NCBI RefSeq assembly: GCF_002055535.1
Contig: NZ_LN831034.1
Location: 310,001-374,000 of the forward strand
Direction: 5' to 3'
Source of the DNA: Streptococcus pyogenes
GTDB taxonomy: Bacteria > Bacillota > Bacilli > Lactobacillales > Streptococcaceae
Length of the DNA stretch: 64,000 bases
Shown here: positions 31,996-41,164 of the stretch, piece by piece
Layout of the letters: the number at the start of each line of letters is the position of its first letter
Numbering within the stretch: position 1 is the stretch's first letter
The notes under the pieces: generated by a model
Seen by the model: only the letters and a program-made list of their open reading frames with translations
Told to the model about the DNA's origin: nothing
Database searches by the model: none
Program-made: the position numbers and the translations under genes

Positions 31996-32823
31996 TTAGA
32001 GATCAATATCTAGTAAAATTGGCGTATGGTCTTGGCGTTCCCCAGAAGAAATCATTTCAGAACGCTTAACCTTATCCACAAGTCGGTTTGAAGCTAGCCA
32101 ATAGTCAATTCTCCAACCGGTATTATTGATTTTGCTGGTTTTGCTACGTTGTGCCCACCAGGTATAAACATGAGGAATATCGCCGTGCACGTGACGAAAA
32201 GTATCTGTAAAGCCTCTTGCTAATAGGTTAGTAAAGCCTTGACGTTCTTCGTCGGTAAAACCAGGAGAACGTCGATTGCTGTTTGGATTTGCCAAATCAA
32301 TCTCTTTATGGGCAACGTTGTAATCTCCCGTAGCCAAAACAGGCTTTTGAGCATCCAGTTCAGTCAAATAATCAGCGTATTTGTGGTCCCAAATTTGACG
32401 GTCATCTAAACGTCTAAGGCCATCACCAGCATTAGGCGTGTAAACCTGTGTGACGAAAAAGTCTTCAAATTCTAGGGTAATGATACGGCCCTCAGCATCC
32501 ATTGTTGTTGGGGCACCAATTTCTGGAAAAGTAATGACAGGGTTTAACGTGTTTTTGTACAGGAACATGGTGCCAGCATAGCCTTTCCTAGCAGGCTCAA
32601 CTGAAGAACGCCACACATGCAAATAGTTTGGAAAGTAACTAAGTAGGGTCTCGATATGTTTTTTGGTAGGCCCCTTAGCAGATAATTTAGTTTCTTGGAT
32701 GGCAATAATATCCGCATCTTGAGCGACTAAAGTGTCTAAAACAGCGCGTGATAAAAGCGCACGAGGGGACTCTCCTGTGAGAGCAGCATTTAAGGAATCA
32801 ATGTTCCATGAAATCAGTTTCAT
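31996..32823 (-). CDS. exoA: Exodeoxyribonuclease III (AP endonuclease)
   Basis: A 275-residue Mg-dependent endonuclease/exonuclease of base-excision repair. Motifs: MKLISWNIDSLNAA at the N-terminus, IIAIQETKLS (metal-binding Glu), VYTPNAGDG, GDYNVAHKEIDL and the terminal DHTPILLDIDL. I use the ATG at 32823 because the family begins at MKLISWN. An in-frame start at 32907 adds unrelated residues. Confidence 0.95.
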   Translation of the reverse strand: MKLISWNIDSLNAALTGESPRALLSRAVLDTLVAQDADIIAIQETKLSAKGPTKKHIETLLSYFPNYLHVWRSSVEPARKGYAGTMFLYKNTLNPVITFPEIGAPTTMDAEGRIITLEFEDFFVTQVYTPNAGDGLRRLDDRQIWDHKYADYLTELDAQKPVLATGDYNVAHKEIDLANPNSNRRSPGFTDEERQGFTNLLARGFTDTFRHVHGDIPHVYTWWAQRSKTSKINNTGWRIDYWLASNRLVDKVKRSEMISSGERQDHTPILLDIDL

Positions 32824-32977
32824 TTGGTTTCTCTTTCTAACAGATAGTCTTGTTGTTATTGTAACAAAAAACGAAACGATAAGCGACTTTGGGCACCTAG
32901 CCCCCATAAAACAGTCTAGCCAAATGAAGCATAGCAGCGTAAGAACAAGACAAGGAGGTGATCAGTGAGCATATCGT

Positions 32978-33031
32978 TTGACAGTTAAGAGTAGGATTAC
33001 TATAATAGAAGCATAAATGTAAGCGCTAACA
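32978..33031 (+). promoter_or_regulatory. lctO promoter with perfect cre site
   Basis: Consensus -35 TTGACA (32978-32983), 17-bp spacer, consensus -10 TATAAT (33001-33006). Just downstream is TGTAAGCGCTAACA (33018-33031), which matches the catabolite-response element consensus TGWAARCGYTWNCW at every position. CcpA bound there would block early elongation. CcpA control of lctO in GAS is established. Confidence 0.9.
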
Positions 33032-33056
33032 AAATAAAAAATATAGGAGAATGTCA

Positions 33057-34238
33057 ATGGCACAAAAAACAGTCATCACCGAAGAAACAACCGATTTTGT
33101 TATGGATTTCAAAACAAGTAGCGCTGAGGGAAATGTTGATTTTATTAACGTTTTTGACCTTGAGAAAATGGCACAACAGGTCATCCCTAAAGGAGCCTTT
33201 GGTTATATTGCTAGTGGTGCTGGTGATACCTTTACCCTCCATGAAAATATTCGCTCATTTAATCATAAATTAATTGTCCCTCACTCCCTCAAAGGGGTTG
33301 AAAATCCGTCAACAGAGATTACGTTTGATGGTGATTACTTAACCTCTCCTCTTATTTTAGCACCTGTAGCGGCTCATAAACTGGCCAATGAACAAGGAGA
33401 AGTAGCGTCTGCTAAAGGATTGAAGGAATTTGGAAGTATCTACACCACTAGTTCCTACTCAACAACTGACCTGCCAGAAATCAGTGCTGCCTTAGGTGGG
33501 ACACCCCATTGGTTTCAATTTTATTACAGTAAAGACGATGGCATTAATCGTAATATTATGGATCGTGTCAAAGCACAAGGTTGCAAAGCTATCGTTTTGA
33601 CAGCAGATGCAACAGTTGGAGGAAACCGCGAAGTTGATAGGCGAAACGGTTTTGTTTTTCCGGTCGGTATGCCAATTGTTCAAGAATATTTACCTGATGG
33701 TGCAGGTAAAACAATGGATTATGTCTATAAATCAGCTAAACAAGCGCTTACCTCAAAAGATATTGAATATATCGCAACTTACTCAGGCCTGCCTGTTTAT
33801 GTCAAAGGACCACAGTGTGCTGAGGATACCTTGCGGGCATTGGACGCAGGAGCATCAGGTATCTGGGTAACCAATCATGGTGGCCGTCAATTAGATGGTG
33901 GTCCAGCTGCTTTTGATTCCTTACAAGAAGTCGCTGAAGCAGTTGATCAAAAAGTTCCTATTGTCTTTGACTCAGGTATAAGACGGGGTCAACATATTTT
34001 CAAAGCTCTTGCTTCAGGTGCTGACCTTGTTGCCTTGGGGGGTCCAGCGATTTACGGCTTGGCTATGGGAGGAAGCATTGGTACTCGTCAGGTCTTTGAA
34101 AAGTTAAATGACGAGTTAAAAATGGTTATGCAACTGGCTGGGACACAAACTATCCAAGATGTTAAAGCCTTTAACCTTCGCCACAATCCGTATGATTCAT
34201 CGATTCCATTTGATCAAAATGCGCTACGCTTAGATTAG
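33057..34238 (+). CDS. lctO: L-lactate oxidase
   Basis: A 393-residue FMN enzyme of the alpha-hydroxy-acid oxidase family that converts lactate and oxygen to pyruvate and hydrogen peroxide. Catalytic His and Arg are in WVTNHGGRQLDGGPAA (about 269-284), and the FMN phosphate site is in VFDSGIRRGQHIFKALASGA. I use the ATG at 33057, 7 nt from AGGAG (33045-33049). The ATG at 33051 is only 1 nt away from it. The strong promoter with a perfect cre site predicts expression when glucose is exhausted. Confidence 0.94.
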   Translation: MAQKTVITEETTDFVMDFKTSSAEGNVDFINVFDLEKMAQQVIPKGAFGYIASGAGDTFTLHENIRSFNHKLIVPHSLKGVENPSTEITFDGDYLTSPLILAPVAAHKLANEQGEVASAKGLKEFGSIYTTSSYSTTDLPEISAALGGTPHWFQFYYSKDDGINRNIMDRVKAQGCKAIVLTADATVGGNREVDRRNGFVFPVGMPIVQEYLPDGAGKTMDYVYKSAKQALTSKDIEYIATYSGLPVYVKGPQCAEDTLRALDAGASGIWVTNHGGRQLDGGPAAFDSLQEVAEAVDQKVPIVFDSGIRRGQHIFKALASGADLVALGGPAIYGLAMGGSIGTRQVFEKLNDELKMVMQLAGTQTIQDVKAFNLRHNPYDSSIPFDQNALRLD

Positions 34239-34246
34239 AACAGACA

Positions 34247-34285
34247 AAAACCTCCGCTATCATGTCACAAATAGTAGAGGTTTTA
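34247..34285 (+). terminator. Terminator after lctO
   Basis: Stem AAAACCTC / GAGGTTTT with an extra GCTA/TAGT pairing inside. The loop is large, so termination may be incomplete ahead of scpC. Confidence 0.65.
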
Positions 34286-34500
34286 CACTGCAAAAAGAGG
34301 TATGAAAATCCAATAACATAGTTACAAGGTTTTCGTTTACCCCCCACTAATAGATTAAAATGAAAGACTTCTTACATTAATAGAAATTTCTGTTGCTTTT
34401 CTCAGAAAAATGTGGTTAAATAATCAAATATTATTAACGAAAAATGAGTTAATGATTAACATTAAACTGGTTTTAGTTAAAACATTTAGGAGGGTATCAG
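34286..34500 (+). promoter_or_regulatory. scpC upstream region with CovR-type motifs
   Basis: An AT-rich 215-nt region before the SpyCEP gene. It contains ATTARA hexamers, the core CovR recognition sequence, at 34354-34359 and 34461-34466 (both ATTAAA). CovRS repression of SpyCEP is established in GAS; binding to these particular hexamers is inference. AGGAGG lies just before the GTG start. Confidence 0.5.
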
Positions 34501-37500
34501 GTGGAGAAAAAGCAACGTTTTTCCCTTAGAAAATACAAATCAGGAACGTTTTCGGTCTTAATAGGAAGCGTTTTCTTGGTGATGACAACAACAGTAGCAG
34601 CAGATGAGCTAAGCACAATGAGCGAACCAACAATCACGAATCACGCTCAACAACAAGCGCAACATCTCACCAATACAGAGTTGAGCTCAGCTGAATCAAA
34701 ATCTCAAGACACATCACAAATCACTCTCAAGACAAATCGTGAAAAAGAGCAATCACAAGATCTAGTCTCTGAGCCAACCACAACTGAGCTAGCTGACACA
34801 GATGCAGCATCAATGGCTAATACAGGTTCTGATGCGACTCAAAAAAGCGCTTCTTTACCGCCAGTCAATACAGATGTTCACGATTGGGTAAAAACCAAAG
34901 GAGCTTGGGACAAGGGATACAAAGGACAAGGCAAGGTTGTCGCAGTTATTGACACAGGGATCGATCCGGCCCATCAAAGCATGCGCATCAGTGATGTATC
35001 AACTGCTAAAGTAAAATCAAAAGAAGACATGCTAGCACGCCAAAAAGCCGCCGGTATTAATTATGGGAGTTGGATAAATGATAAAGTTGTTTTTGCACAT
35101 AATTATGTGGAAAATAGCGATAATATCAAAGAAAATCAATTCGAGGATTTTGATGAGGACTGGGAAAACTTTGAGTTTGATGCAGAGGCAGAGCCAAAAG
35201 CCATCAAAAAACACAAGATCTATCGTCCCCAATCAACCCAGGCACCGAAAGAAACTGTTATCAAAACAGAAGAAACAGATGGTTCACATGATATTGACTG
35301 GACACAAACAGACGATGACACCAAATACGAGTCACACGGTATGCATGTGACAGGTATTGTAGCCGGTAATAGCAAAGAAGCCGCTGCTACTGGAGAACGC
35401 TTTTTAGGAATTGCACCAGAGGCCCAAGTCATGTTCATGCGTGTTTTTGCCAACGACATCATGGGATCAGCTGAATCACTCTTTATCAAAGCTATCGAAG
35501 ATGCCGTGGCTTTAGGAGCAGATGTGATCAACCTGAGTCTTGGAACCGCTAATGGGGCACAGCTTAGTGGCAGCAAGCCTCTAATGGAAGCAATTGAAAA
35601 AGCTAAAAAAGCCGGTGTATCAGTTGTTGTAGCAGCAGGAAATGAGCGCGTCTATGGATCTGACCATGATGATCCATTGGCGACAAATCCAGACTATGGT
35701 TTGGTCGGTTCTCCCTCAACAGGTCGAACACCAACATCAGTGGCAGCTATAAACAGTAAGTGGGTGATTCAACGTCTAATGACGGTCAAAGAATTAGAAA
35801 ACCGTGCCGATTTAAACCATGGTAAAGCCATCTATTCAGAGTCTGTCGACTTTAAAGACATAAAAGATAGCCTAGGTTATGATAAATCGCATCAATTTGC
35901 TTATGTCAAAGAGTCAACTGATGCGGGTTATAACGCACAAGACGTTAAAGGTAAAATTGCTTTAATTGAACGTGATCCCAATAAAACCTATGACGAAATG
36001 ATTGCTTTGGCTAAGAAACATGGAGCTCTGGGAGTACTTATTTTTAATAACAAGCCTGGTCAATCAAACCGCTCAATGCGTCTAACAGCTAATGGGATGG
36101 GGATACCATCTGCTTTCATATCGCACGAATTTGGTAAGGCCATGTCCCAATTAAATGGCAATGGTACAGGAAGTTTAGAGTTTGACAGTGTGGTCTCAAA
36201 AGCACCGAGTCAAAAAGGCAATGAAATGAATCATTTTTCAAATTGGGGCCTAACTTCTGATGGCTATTTAAAACCTGACATTACTGCACCAGGTGGCGAT
36301 ATCTATTCTACCTATAACGATAACCACTATGGTAGCCAAACAGGAACAAGTATGGCCTCTCCTCAGATTGCTGGCGCCAGCCTTTTGGTCAAACAATACC
36401 TAGAAAAGACTCAGCCAAACTTGCCAAAAGAAAAAATTGCTGATATCGTTAAGAACCTATTGATGAGCAATGCTCAAATTCATGTTAATCCAGAGACAAA
36501 AACGACCACCTCACCGCGTCAGCAAGGGGCAGGATTACTTAATATTGACGGAGCTGTCACTAGCGGCCTTTATGTGACAGGAAAAGACAACTATGGCAGT
36601 ATATCATTAGGCAACATCACAGATACGATGACGTTTGATGTGACTGTTCACAACCTAAGCAATAAAGACAAAACATTACGTTATGACACAGAATTGCTAA
36701 CAGATCATGTAGACCCACAAAAGGGCCGCTTCACTTTGACTTCTCACTCCTTAAAAACGTACCAAGGAGGAGAAGTTACAGTCCCAGCCAATGGAAAAGT
36801 GACTGTAAGGGTTACCATGGATGTCTCACAGTTCACAAAAGAGCTAACAAAACAGATGCCAAATGGTTACTATCTAGAAGGTTTTGTCCGCTTTAGAGAT
36901 AGTCAAGATGACCAACTAAATAGAGTAAACATTCCTTTTGTTGGTTTTAAAGGGCAATTTGAAAACTTAGCAGTTGCAGAAGAGTCCATTTACAGATTAA
37001 AATCTCAAGGCAAAACTGGTTTTTACTTTGATGAATCAGGTCCAAAAGACGATATCTATGTCGGTAAACACTTTACAGGACTTGTCACTCTTGGTTCAGA
37101 GACCAATGTGTCAACCAAAACGATTTCTGACAATGGTCTACACACACTTGGCACCTTTAAAAATGCAGATGGCAAATTTATCTTAGAAAAAAATGCCCAA
37201 GGAAACCCTGTCTTAGCCATTTCTCCAAATGGTGACAACAACCAAGATTTTGCAGCCTTCAAAGGTGTTTTCTTGAGAAAATATCAAGGCTTAAAAGCAA
37301 GTGTCTACCATGCTAGTGACAAGGAACACAAAAATCCACTGTGGGTCAGCCCAGAAAGCTTTAAAGGAGATAAAAACTTTAATAGTGACATTAGATTTGC
37401 AAAATCAACGACCCTGTTAGGCACAGCATTTTCTGGAAAATCGTTAACAGGAGCTGAATTACCAGATGGGCATTATCATTATGTGGTGTCTTATTACCCA

Positions 37501-39444
37501 GATGTGGTCGGTGCCAAACGTCAAGAAATGACATTTGACATGATTTTAGACCGACAAAAACCGGTACTATCACAAGCAACATTTGATCCTGAAACAAACC
37601 GATTCAAACCAGAACCCCTAAAAGACCGTGGATTAGCTGGTGTTCGCAAAGACAGTGTCTTTTATCTAGAAAGAAAAGACAACAAGCCTTATACAGTTAC
37701 GATAAACGATAGCTACAAATATGTCTCAGTAGAAGACAATAAAACATTTGTGGAGCGACAAGCTGATGGCAGCTTTATCTTGCCGCTTGATAAAGCAAAA
37801 TTAGGGGATTTCTATTACATGGTCGAGGATTTTGCAGGGAACGTGGCCATCGCTAAGTTAGGAGATCACTTACCACAAACATTAGGTAAAACACCAATTA
37901 AACTTAAGCTTACAGACGGTAATTATCAGACCAAAGAAACGCTTAAAGATAATCTTGAAATGACACAGTCTGACACAGGTCTAGTCACAAATCAAGCCCA
38001 GCTAGCAGTGGTGCACCGCAATCAGCCGCAAAGCCAGCTAACAAAGATGAATCAGGATTTCTTTATCTCACCAAACGAAGATGGGAATAAAGACTTTGTG
38101 GCCTTTAAAGGCTTGAAAAATAACGTGTATAATGACTTAACGGTTAACGTATACGCTAAAGATGACCACCAAAAACAAACCCCTATCTGGTCTAGTCAAG
38201 CAGGCGCTAGTGTATCCGCTATTGAAAGTACAGCCTGGTATGGCATAACAGCCCGAGGAAGCAAGGTGATGCCAGGTGATTATCAGTATGTTGTGACCTA
38301 TCGTGACGAACATGGTAAAGAACATCAAAAGCAGTACACCATATCTGTGAATGACAAAAAACCAATGATCACTCAGGGACGTTTTGATACCATTAATGGC
38401 GTTGACCACTTTACTCCTGACAAGACAAAAGCCCTTGGCTCATCAGGCATTGTCCGCGAAGAAGTCTTTTACTTGGCCAAGAAAAATGGCCGTAAATTTG
38501 ATGTGACAGAAGGTAAAGATGGTATCACAGTTAGTGACAATAAGGTGTATATCCCTAAAAATCCAGATGGTTCTTACACCATTTCAAAAAGAGATGGTGT
38601 CACACTGTCAGATTATTACTACCTTGTCGAAGATAGAGCTGGTAATGTGTCTTTTGCTACCTTGCGTGACCTAAAAGCGGTCGGAAAAGACAAAGCAGTA
38701 GTCAATTTTGGATTAGACTTACCGGTCCCTGAAGACAAACAAATAGTGAACTTTACCTACCTTGTGCGGGATGCAGATGGTAAACCGATTGAAAACCTAG
38801 AGTATTATAATAACTCAGGTAACAGTCTTATCTTGCCATACGGCAAATACACGGTCGAATTGTTGACCTATGACACCAATGCAGCCAAACTAGAGTCAGA
38901 TAAAATCGTTTCCTTTACCTTGTCAGCTGATAACAACTTCCAACAAGTTACCTTTAAGATAACGATGTTAGCAACTTCTCAAATAACTGCCCACTTTGAT
39001 CATCTTTTGCCAGAAGGCAGTCGCGTTAGCCTTAAAACAGCTCAAGATCAGCTAATCCCGCTTGAACAGTCCTTGTATGTGCCTAAAGCTTATGGCAAAA
39101 CCGTTCAAGAAGGCACTTACGAAGTTGTTGTCAGCCTGCCTAAAGGCTACCGTATCGAAGGCAACACAAAGGTGAATACCCTACCAAATGAAGTGCACGA
39201 ACTATCATTACGCCTTGTCAAAGTAGGAGATGCCTCAGATTCAACTGGTGATCATAAGGTTATGTCAAAAAATAATTCACAGGCTTTGACAGCCTCTGCC
39301 ACACCAACCAAGTCAACGACCTCAGCAACAGCAAAAGCCCTACCATCAACGGGTGAAAAAATGGGTCTCAAGTTGCGCATAGTAGGTCTTGTGTTACTCG
39401 GACTTACTTGCGTCTTTAGCCGAAAAAAATCAACCAAAGATTGA
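34501..39444 (+). CDS. scpC: IL-8-cleaving cell-envelope serine protease SpyCEP
   Basis: A 1647-residue LPXTG-anchored subtilisin (SpyCEP, ScpC, PrtS) that cuts ELR-CXC chemokines such as IL-8 and so blunts neutrophil recruitment. A YSIRK-type signal (FSLRKYKSGTFSVLIGS) starts the GTG-initiated protein. The catalytic triad is visible and checks by codon count: D151 (VIDTGID), H279 (SHGMHV) and S617 (GTSMASP). The known autoprocessing site falls at Q244-S245. A PA insert lies within the protease domain (about 440-570). Fn3-like and repeat domains with SPNGDNNQDF and SPNEDGNKDF follow. LPSTG is at 1614-1618, then a hydrophobic helix and SRKKSTKD. The gene is intact here. Confidence 0.98.
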   Translation: MEKKQRFSLRKYKSGTFSVLIGSVFLVMTTTVAADELSTMSEPTITNHAQQQAQHLTNTELSSAESKSQDTSQITLKTNREKEQSQDLVSEPTTTELADTDAASMANTGSDATQKSASLPPVNTDVHDWVKTKGAWDKGYKGQGKVVAVIDTGIDPAHQSMRISDVSTAKVKSKEDMLARQKAAGINYGSWINDKVVFAHNYVENSDNIKENQFEDFDEDWENFEFDAEAEPKAIKKHKIYRPQSTQAPKETVIKTEETDGSHDIDWTQTDDDTKYESHGMHVTGIVAGNSKEAAATGERFLGIAPEAQVMFMRVFANDIMGSAESLFIKAIEDAVALGADVINLSLGTANGAQLSGSKPLMEAIEKAKKAGVSVVVAAGNERVYGSDHDDPLATNPDYGLVGSPSTGRTPTSVAAINSKWVIQRLMTVKELENRADLNHGKAIYSESVDFKDIKDSLGYDKSHQFAYVKESTDAGYNAQDVKGKIALIERDPNKTYDEMIALAKKHGALGVLIFNNKPGQSNRSMRLTANGMGIPSAFISHEFGKAMSQLNGNGTGSLEFDSVVSKAPSQKGNEMNHFSNWGLTSDGYLKPDITAPGGDIYSTYNDNHYGSQTGTSMASPQIAGASLLVKQYLEKTQPNLPKEKIADIVKNLLMSNAQIHVNPETKTTTSPRQQGAGLLNIDGAVTSGLYVTGKDNYGSISLGNITDTMTFDVTVHNLSNKDKTLRYDTELLTDHVDPQKGRFTLTSHSLKTYQGGEVTVPANGKVTVRVTMDVSQFTKELTKQMPNGYYLEGFVRFRDSQDDQLNRVNIPFVGFKGQFENLAVAEESIYRLKSQGKTGFYFDESGPKDDIYVGKHFTGLVTLGSETNVSTKTISDNGLHTLGTFKNADGKFILEKNAQGNPVLAISPNGDNNQDFAAFKGVFLRKYQGLKASVYHASDKEHKNPLWVSPESFKGDKNFNSDIRFAKSTTLLGTAFSGKSLTGAELPDGHYHYVVSYYPDVVGAKRQEMTFDMILDRQKPVLSQATFDPETNRFKPEPLKDRGLAGVRKDSVFYLERKDNKPYTVTINDSYKYVSVEDNKTFVERQADGSFILPLDKAKLGDFYYMVEDFAGNVAIAKLGDHLPQTLGKTPIKLKLTDGNYQTKETLKDNLEMTQSDTGLVTNQAQLAVVHRNQPQSQLTKMNQDFFISPNEDGNKDFVAFKGLKNNVYNDLTVNVYAKDDHQKQTPIWSSQAGASVSAIESTAWYGITARGSKVMPGDYQYVVTYRDEHGKEHQKQYTISVNDKKPMITQGRFDTINGVDHFTPDKTKALGSSGIVREEVFYLAKKNGRKFDVTEGKDGITVSDNKVYIPKNPDGSYTISKRDGVTLSDYYYLVEDRAGNVSFATLRDLKAVGKDKAVVNFGLDLPVPEDKQIVNFTYLVRDADGKPIENLEYYNNSGNSLILPYGKYTVELLTYDTNAAKLESDKIVSFTLSADNNFQQVTFKITMLATSQITAHFDHLLPEGSRVSLKTAQDQLIPLEQSLYVPKAYGKTVQEGTYEVVVSLPKGYRIEGNTKVNTLPNEVHELSLRLVKVGDASDSTGDHKVMSKNNSQALTASATPTKSTTSATAKALPSTGEKMGLKLRIVGLVLLGLTCVFSRKKSTKD

Positions 39445-39573
39445 TAACAAAGCGCAAAGAGACAACAAATCATCCCTTTTAACAGTCTGACCTTTCTTTG
39501 AGATTGAGCTGGCAGATGATCATTTCTTAACAAAAGTTAAAGAGTTGAGCAAAGTAAGGAACAGACATAAAGA

Positions 39574-39608
39574 CCATAAAAGCAAGCCAGTTTGGCTTGC
39601 TTTTATGG
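39574..39608 (+). terminator. Terminator after scpC
   Basis: Perfect 16-bp inverted repeat CCATAAAAGCAAGCCA / TGGCTTGCTTTTATGG with a 3-nt loop. Confidence 0.85.
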
Positions 39609-40112
39609 TGTTATTGTCGTGTGCTACGATGACTAAAAAAGAACAACGAACAATGACCTCGAATCACCAAAAGGACTTGATTTGATAGCTTCCCTATGCT
39701 ATACTAAGCCTATTCTTTCAAGAAGGACTCCTTTTGTGGAAAAGACTGAAAAAAAGGACACTAATCTATCCAAAAACTCCAGATGAGTAGCTGCAAACGA
39801 TGCCTTTGCTGTGATCAAGGTGGTAAAGCAGACTGACTTGTCACTATCTGAGCAGGTGTCAAAAAAAGAAGCTTTGGCTTTGTCATTCAACATACTGAGC
39901 TTCAGTCTTTCAGAACGGAGACACCCCCAGTTTTGTACTCAAAAAGCATAAACAGCTCTGCTGATGTGACATCTGATTTCTACGTGCGCAGTGAGCCAAA
40001 ACAGCTGCTGTTTGCTATGGAAAAAGTGGCGCCAATCGAGATTTTTGAGACCCTAGGCTCAAAAATAAGGCATAGAATTCCAAAGGAAGTCGCTGCCGTG
40101 AGCACAACCTAA
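39609..40112 (+). pseudogene. Gene remnant(s) between scpC and the DUF1275 gene
   Basis: About 500 nt with broken reading frames. The clearest piece is open from 39852 to the TAA at 40110-40112, with no good start, and includes VLYSKSINSSADVTSDFYVR and LLFAMEKVAPIEIFETLGSK. Other frames carry short open stretches such as FAVIKVVKQTDLSLSEQVSK upstream. This pattern looks like a decayed coding region. I do not recognise the family. Confidence 0.4.
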
Positions 40113-40214
40113 GAAAAACTATCCCAAAAGACTTTTTCTGCAATTTGAAATACTGAATTTCAGTATTTTTTCTTTTGTAACTAAGAGCAATGAATGAGGT
40201 AAAAAAAGGCAACA

Positions 40215-40922
40215 ATGTCAAAAAAGAAACGAAAACACTATCAGGTTTATGAGGGATTACGCTGTGCTATGACGCTTTGTTTTATCAGTGGCTATGTCAA
40301 TGCCTTTACCTATATGACCCAAGGAAAACGTTTTGCAGGTGTTCAGACAGGCAACCTTTTGTCATTTGCCATTCGCTTGTCAGAACAGCAACTGAAGGAG
40401 GCACTGCAATTTTTACTTCCCATGATCGTTTTTATGCTTGGGCAGTCCTTTACTTATTTCATGCACCGCTGGGCCACTAAAAAAGGGCTCCACTGGTACT
40501 TATTATCAAGTGTTATCTTAACAGGGATTGCTTTTGGAACGGCCCTATTCACGCCTTTTCTTCCTTCCAATGTTACGGTAGCAGCTTTAGCCTTTTTTGC
40601 CTCTATTCAGGTTGATACGTTTAAAACCTTACGAGGAGCTAGCTATGCTAATGTGATGATGACAGGAAATATCAAAAATGCCGCCTATTTACTAACCAAA
40701 GGCTTGTACGAAAAAAATCACGAACTAACACATATCGGACGCAACACCTTAATAGTCATCTTGGCTTTTGCTGTTGGGGTGGTTTGTTCGACGTTGCTTT
40801 GCATAGCTTATGGCGAGTATGCTTTGATGCCTATTTTAATGCCTTTACTCTATGTCAATTACCTGTTGGCTCAGGAATTTTATCACATTCAAACCAAAAT
40901 CAAACCGATTAAAAGAACTTAA
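40215..40922 (+). CDS. YoaK family (DUF1275) membrane protein
   Basis: A 235-residue protein with about six membrane helices and the DUF1275 signatures GYVNAFTYMTQGKRFAGVQTGN (split here at about 22-43) and YANVMMTGNIKNAAYLL. The family is predicted to contain small-molecule transporters, with no known substrate. The ribosome binding site is weak. A TAACTAAGAGCA stretch precedes it and it stands alone. Confidence 0.85.
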   Translation: MSKKKRKHYQVYEGLRCAMTLCFISGYVNAFTYMTQGKRFAGVQTGNLLSFAIRLSEQQLKEALQFLLPMIVFMLGQSFTYFMHRWATKKGLHWYLLSSVILTGIAFGTALFTPFLPSNVTVAALAFFASIQVDTFKTLRGASYANVMMTGNIKNAAYLLTKGLYEKNHELTHIGRNTLIVILAFAVGVVCSTLLCIAYGEYALMPILMPLLYVNYLLAQEFYHIQTKIKPIKRT

Positions 40923-41164
40923 TGGACTTGTGGAGAAAGAAAGTTCATTTAGGGTAAGTTTTTACTCACCCTCCTTTGATTGACTGGTTTTGCTGCCCCT
41001 TAAAATATGATATAATAGACCGTTGATAGCTGTTACTTAACAGAAGGCTGATAAAAAAGGTTCCATTAGCCTTGAGGGTTGAATTTAAACAGGAAAAAAC
41101 GAAATCCTACACTATGCATCTCAATCGTACTTTCATTTGAGTATGGTTCTGAAAGGAAACTATG
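40923..41164 (+). promoter_or_regulatory. metG promoter and about 140-nt leader
   Basis: An extended -10 (TGaTATAAT, 41008-41016) starts a leader of about 140 nt. The leader holds a possible AAGGCT/AGCCTT hairpin (about 41043-41074). I see no T-box GGTGG bulge or specifier loop, so methionine-tRNA control by a T-box is not supported. Confidence 0.45.

Noticed and set aside
34501-39444. Long frames on other strands inside scpC (for example 35220-35576 minus)
   Set aside because: They are shadows of a clearly coding gene whose triad and anchor motifs are all intact.
39699-39893. A 64-codon minus-strand frame downstream of scpC
   Set aside because: No ribosome binding site. The plus strand of the same stretch looks more like a decayed coding region.
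41017-41164. T-box riboswitch in front of metG
   Set aside because: The leader is of suitable length but lacks the T-box antiterminator bulge and a specifier loop.
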